DNA from: Bradyrhizobium sp. CIAT3101
GTDB lineage: Bacteria > Pseudomonadota > Alphaproteobacteria > Rhizobiales > Xanthobacteraceae
Assembly: GCF_029714945.1 (NCBI RefSeq)
Contig: NZ_CP121634.1
Coordinates: 2,067,001 to 2,131,000 of the forward strand
Direction of reading: 5' to 3'
Length of the DNA stretch: 64,000 nucleotides
Below, piece by piece: positions 61,169 to 64,000 of the stretch. The number at the start of each line of letters is the position of its first letter. Positions within the stretch are counted from its first letter, which is position 1. The position numbers and the translations under genes are program-made. Under the pieces are notes generated by a model. That model searched no databases. It saw nothing but the letters and a program-made list of their open reading frames with translations, and was not told where the DNA came from.

Positions 61169-63464
61169 GTCAAGCTGCCGCTGCGTCACTCTCGCGGCGC
61201 TTCCGGCCATCGTTCTGATCGCGGATCCCGGCAAGGCCTTCGCGCAGAGCAGCACCACTCCGCGTGAGCTGCCGCCCGTTGAGGTCAGCGGCGGCGCGGC
61301 GCAGCATAACAAGAAGCCGTCCGCAACGCGGCGCGCCGTCAGGCCCGTGGCAACGACGCGCCCTGTGGTCGCCCAGCCGGCGCCGGCTCCGGCAGGAGGG
61401 AACGCTGGCGTCGCCTCCGGCGCCAAGAGTGCGCCGAGCATGGCGAGCGAGATGACCTTCTCGGGAGAGGCGATCAACGCACGCATCTTCACACGGCCGG
61501 GCGAAGCCCTCGAGGCCGCGCCGGGGCTGATCGTCACGCAGCATTCCGGCGAGGGCAAAGCCAACCAGTATTTTCTGCGCGGCTATAATCTCGATCACGG
61601 CACCGATCTTGCGATTTATGTCGACGACGTCCCGGTCAACATGCGCACCCACGCGCATGGCCAGGGTTATGCCGATCTGAACTGGCTGATCCCAGAGACC
61701 ATCGGCGCGATGGACGTGCGCAAAGGGCCGTATTTCGCCGACGAGGGCGATTTCGCCTCCGTCGGCAGCATCCATATCGGCCTGATCGACCGCACCGAAA
61801 AGGGCCTTGCGCAGGTGACCGTCGGCAGCTTTGGCTATCGCCGCCTGCTCGGCATGGACTCGGCCAAGGTCGGCGACGGTTCGCTGCTCGTGGCCGGCGA
61901 GCTTGGCACCTATAACGGCCCGTGGGTGAATCCGGACGATGTGAAGAAGCTCAACGGCCTCGTCCGCTACAGCCAGGGCACCGCGACTGACGGCGTCTCC
62001 GTCACCGGCATGGCCTATGCCAACAAATGGAATTCCACAGACCAGGTGCCGCAGCGCGCGATCACGAGCGGCTTCCTCGACCGCTTCGGCGCGGAAGATC
62101 CAAGCGACGGCGGCAACACCAACCGCTTTGCGCTGTCAGGCCGCGTCGCGCAGAGCGACGATGCGGGTTCCTGGAAGGCCAATGCCTATGTCGTGAAGAG
62201 CCAGCTCGACCTCTTCAACAATTTCACCTATTTCCTCAGCGATCCCGTGTTCGGCGACCAGTTTCACCAGCACGACGACCGCCTGATGGCCGGCGCGAAT
62301 ATTTCGCGCACGCTGAACGGCTCGTTCGCTGGGCTGCCGATGCAAACCACCTTCGGCTTGCAATCGCGCTACGATTCGATCGATCTCGCGCTCTCCAACA
62401 CGTTCCAGCGAAGCTTCCTGTCGAGCGTGCGCAGCGACAAGGTCGGCGAGGGCAGCGTCGGCATCTACGCCGAGAACACCGTGCGCTGGACCGACTGGCT
62501 GCGGACGACGGTCGGCTGGCGCGGCGATTACTACAACGCTGATGTCACCTCGCTGTTCAACTCCAGCAATTCCGGTCATGTCGATGCCTCGCTCGGCAGC
62601 CCGAAATTCAGGATGGTGTTGGGTCCTTTCAATCAGACCGAATTCTTCCTCGGCGCCGGCTATGGCATGCACTCCAACGACGCGCGCGGCGCGACCACGA
62701 CGGAAGATCCGAGCGATCCTACCACAAGACTCTCGCCATCGCCGCTTTTGGTGCGCACCCGCGGCGCCGAGGTTGGCGTCCGCACCAGGATCATTCCCGG
62801 CCTCGATTCCTCGTTCAGCGTCTTCATCCTCGACCAGGATTCCGAGATCCTGTTCTCGGGCGACGCCGGCGACACCGAGGCGACCCGCGCCAGCCGCCGC
62901 TACGGTTTTGAGTGGACCAACCACTATCGCCCGCGCTCCTGGATCGACATCGATGCCGATCTCGCCATGACGCATGCGCGCTTCCGCGGCTATGATTTCG
63001 ATCAGGCGGACGTCTACGCCTCGCTCGCCGGCGATCCCGAGGCGCAGATTGGCAACGCGCCCGGAAATTACATTCCGAATGCGCCGCCGATGGTGGCCTC
63101 GGCCGGCATCACGCTCGGCGAGAAGACCGGCTGGTTCGGTGGTGTGCGCTGGCGCTATCTGGCGGCGAGTCCATTGACGGAGGACAATGCTTTCCGCTCG
63201 TCAGCGACCGGCATCTTCAACGGTCGCGTGGGTTATCGCGCCGACAATGGCTGGCGCATCCAGCTCGACGTGCTCAATCTCTTCAACACGCAGGCAAACC
63301 AGATCACCTACGCCTATGGTTCGCTGCTCAAGACCGACACGCTCTATAATCTCTGCACCGGCAGCGTCGCGCCGGCCGCGGTCTGCCAGAACGGCGTGAT
63401 GGACTACGTGCTGCACCCGGTCGAGCCGCTGACATTTCGCGTGACGGTGGCGGGGACGTTCTAA
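61149..63464 (+). CDS. TonB-dependent outer-membrane receptor, putative nickel receptor
   Basis: A 771-residue receptor. N-terminal signal CVTLAALPAIVLIADPGKAFA, possible TonB box LPPVEVSG, a Pro/Ala-rich linker, then the plug domain (LEAAPGLIVTQHSGEGKANQYFLRGYNLDHGTDLAIYVDDVPVN; IGAMDVRKGPYFADEGDFASVGSI) and a barrel ending RVTVAGTF with the C-terminal Phe. GAGGGG precedes ATG 61149 inside the end of the nickel/cobalt permease gene, so the pair is cotranscribed under the NikR-type site. The plug has HTHAHG-like spacing only in NMRTHAHGQGYAD, whose two histidines could contact metal. Substrate assignment is by context. Confidence 0.9.
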   Translation: MRPRRPESSCRCVTLAALPAIVLIADPGKAFAQSSTTPRELPPVEVSGGAAQHNKKPSATRRAVRPVATTRPVVAQPAPAPAGGNAGVASGAKSAPSMASEMTFSGEAINARIFTRPGEALEAAPGLIVTQHSGEGKANQYFLRGYNLDHGTDLAIYVDDVPVNMRTHAHGQGYADLNWLIPETIGAMDVRKGPYFADEGDFASVGSIHIGLIDRTEKGLAQVTVGSFGYRRLLGMDSAKVGDGSLLVAGELGTYNGPWVNPDDVKKLNGLVRYSQGTATDGVSVTGMAYANKWNSTDQVPQRAITSGFLDRFGAEDPSDGGNTNRFALSGRVAQSDDAGSWKANAYVVKSQLDLFNNFTYFLSDPVFGDQFHQHDDRLMAGANISRTLNGSFAGLPMQTTFGLQSRYDSIDLALSNTFQRSFLSSVRSDKVGEGSVGIYAENTVRWTDWLRTTVGWRGDYYNADVTSLFNSSNSGHVDASLGSPKFRMVLGPFNQTEFFLGAGYGMHSNDARGATTTEDPSDPTTRLSPSPLLVRTRGAEVGVRTRIIPGLDSSFSVFILDQDSEILFSGDAGDTEATRASRRYGFEWTNHYRPRSWIDIDADLAMTHARFRGYDFDQADVYASLAGDPEAQIGNAPGNYIPNAPPMVASAGITLGEKTGWFGGVRWRYLAASPLTEDNAFRSSATGIFNGRVGYRADNGWRIQLDVLNLFNTQANQITYAYGSLLKTDTLYNLCTGSVAPAAVCQNGVMDYVLHPVEPLTFRVTVAGTF

Positions 63465-63475
63465 TAGCCTCAAGG

Positions 63476-64000
63476 CTAAGCCGACGCAGCGCTCGGCATC
63501 TGCTCCGCCGGCTGATCGTCGCCATTCGGATCACCCGGCGCCGTCGCCCACGCGAGCTCGACCAGCGTCACGAACCTGCGTCCGCCGCCGTCGAGCTGGA
63601 CGACGATCAGGCCTTGCTCCTCCATATAGCCGAGCAGGCGCTGGGCCCGGCGCAGCGAATGTGAGCCGTAAGCGCGTGCGATCGCGGCGTCGCCGGGGCA
63701 GGGCCAGCCTTCCTTGGCGGCCCGCGCGATCATCATGAACACGCCCTGCATGTCGTCAGGCAGGATCGAGGCGCGCAACGTCACCTCCTGCCAGGCGTCG
63801 TCATCGGCGATCTCAGTGCCGAGGCCTGCGCGTGCATGCGTCAGCATGCGGCGGAATTCGGTGAGATCAGGCACCGACGCGCCGAGGCCTTCGATGCGGC
63901 AGCGGACCACGAATTCCTGATAGAGCACGCCGATGGCGCGGAAGCCGGCATCGGGCGCGGCCAGCACGGCGCGCAACGTCCGATCCACGCGCTCGCGCCG
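63476..64000 (-). CDS. Hypothetical winged-helix-like protein, possibly 5'-truncated by window edge
   Basis: The readable part is about 175 residues. The middle, CPGDAAIARAYGSHSLRRAQRLLGYMEEQGLIVVQLDGGGRRFVTLVEL, looks like a winged helix-turn-helix with a wing, while the N-terminal half (GFRAIGVLYQEFVVRCRIEG) is helical. A GTG at 63988 could be the start, but the frame stays open to the window edge, so the true start may lie outside. It converges on the TonB receptor gene; TAGCC-tcaa-GGCTA at 63466-63479 is a small shared hairpin. Confidence 0.7.
   Translation of the reverse strand, partial: RRERVDRTLRAVLAAPDAGFRAIGVLYQEFVVRCRIEGLGASVPDLTEFRRMLTHARAGLGTEIADDDAWQEVTLRASILPDDMQGVFMMIARAAKEGWPCPGDAAIARAYGSHSLRRAQRLLGYMEEQGLIVVQLDGGGRRFVTLVELAWATAPGDPNGDDQPAEQMPSAASA

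Overview
The window looks like about 64 kb of chromosome from a Bradyrhizobium-type alphaproteobacterium. This rests on high G+C throughout, many solute-binding-protein and branched-chain amino-acid (Liv-type) ABC systems, a very large 1,600-residue NAD-glutamate dehydrogenase, and dispersed palindromic repeats of the kind I know from Bradyrhizobium and Rhodopseudomonas genomes (CGTAGGATGGGTAGAGC, GTCATTGCGAG and TTCGAGACGCCCGC types). No rRNA, tRNA or CRISPR array was seen.

Layout. 1-5.4 kb: a type I secretion exporter (adaptor cut by the window edge, plus ABC permease/ATPase) behind two genes for glycine-rich repeat proteins built from one module, probably its cargo. 5.8-14 kb: small secreted protein, Tat/lipobox esterase, CBS-domain protein, YbaK-type deacylase and NAD-glutamate dehydrogenase. 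14.2-19.8 kb: a scarred, accessory stretch. A serine hydrolase without its N-terminus is fused head-to-head with the tail of a LysR gene. Then comes a lower-G+C block with an unrecognised 315-residue protein and a tightly coupled HEPN-like/SIR2-like pair that looks like a defence cassette; palindromic repeats surround and interrupt it. 19.8-24.8 kb: an orphan pair of sugar permeases, a SoxC/SoxD-like sulfur dehydrogenase operon with DUF302 and small membrane proteins, and an AhpD-like protein.

24.9-37.5 kb: two AraC regulators around an orphan peptide-binding protein; a phzF / polar-amino-acid ABC transporter / NylB-like amide hydrolase operon; an unknown self-duplicated protein; a BisC-type molybdoenzyme; three small unknown genes. 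37.5-49.1 kb: a GntR-centred catabolic cluster (deacetylase, luciferase-like monooxygenase, Zn-alcohol dehydrogenase, cupin, quinone reductase, full Liv transporter, hydroxyisobutyrate-dehydrogenase-like enzyme, DUF1330). 49.2-51.8 kb: a TetR/MATE efflux pair with a long palindromic operator. 52-59.9 kb: MetQ-like protein, then the KPN_01858-type luciferase-like monooxygenase with two carboxymuconolactone-decarboxylase-fold partners and a Liv transporter with fused permeases. 60-63.5 kb: a nickel/cobalt permease overlapping a TonB receptor gene, behind a site matching the NikR consensus GTATGA-N16-TCATAC exactly.

Main candidates for something new: the repeat-protein secretion locus (3.3-5.4 kb), the HEPN-SIR2 pair (17.2-18.8 kb) and the NikR-box/TonB-receptor/NiCoT nickel locus (60.0-63.5 kb). 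All functions are read from motifs and gene order; no database search was possible. Where start codons differ from the longest possible reading frame, the choice follows the Shine-Dalgarno sequence.
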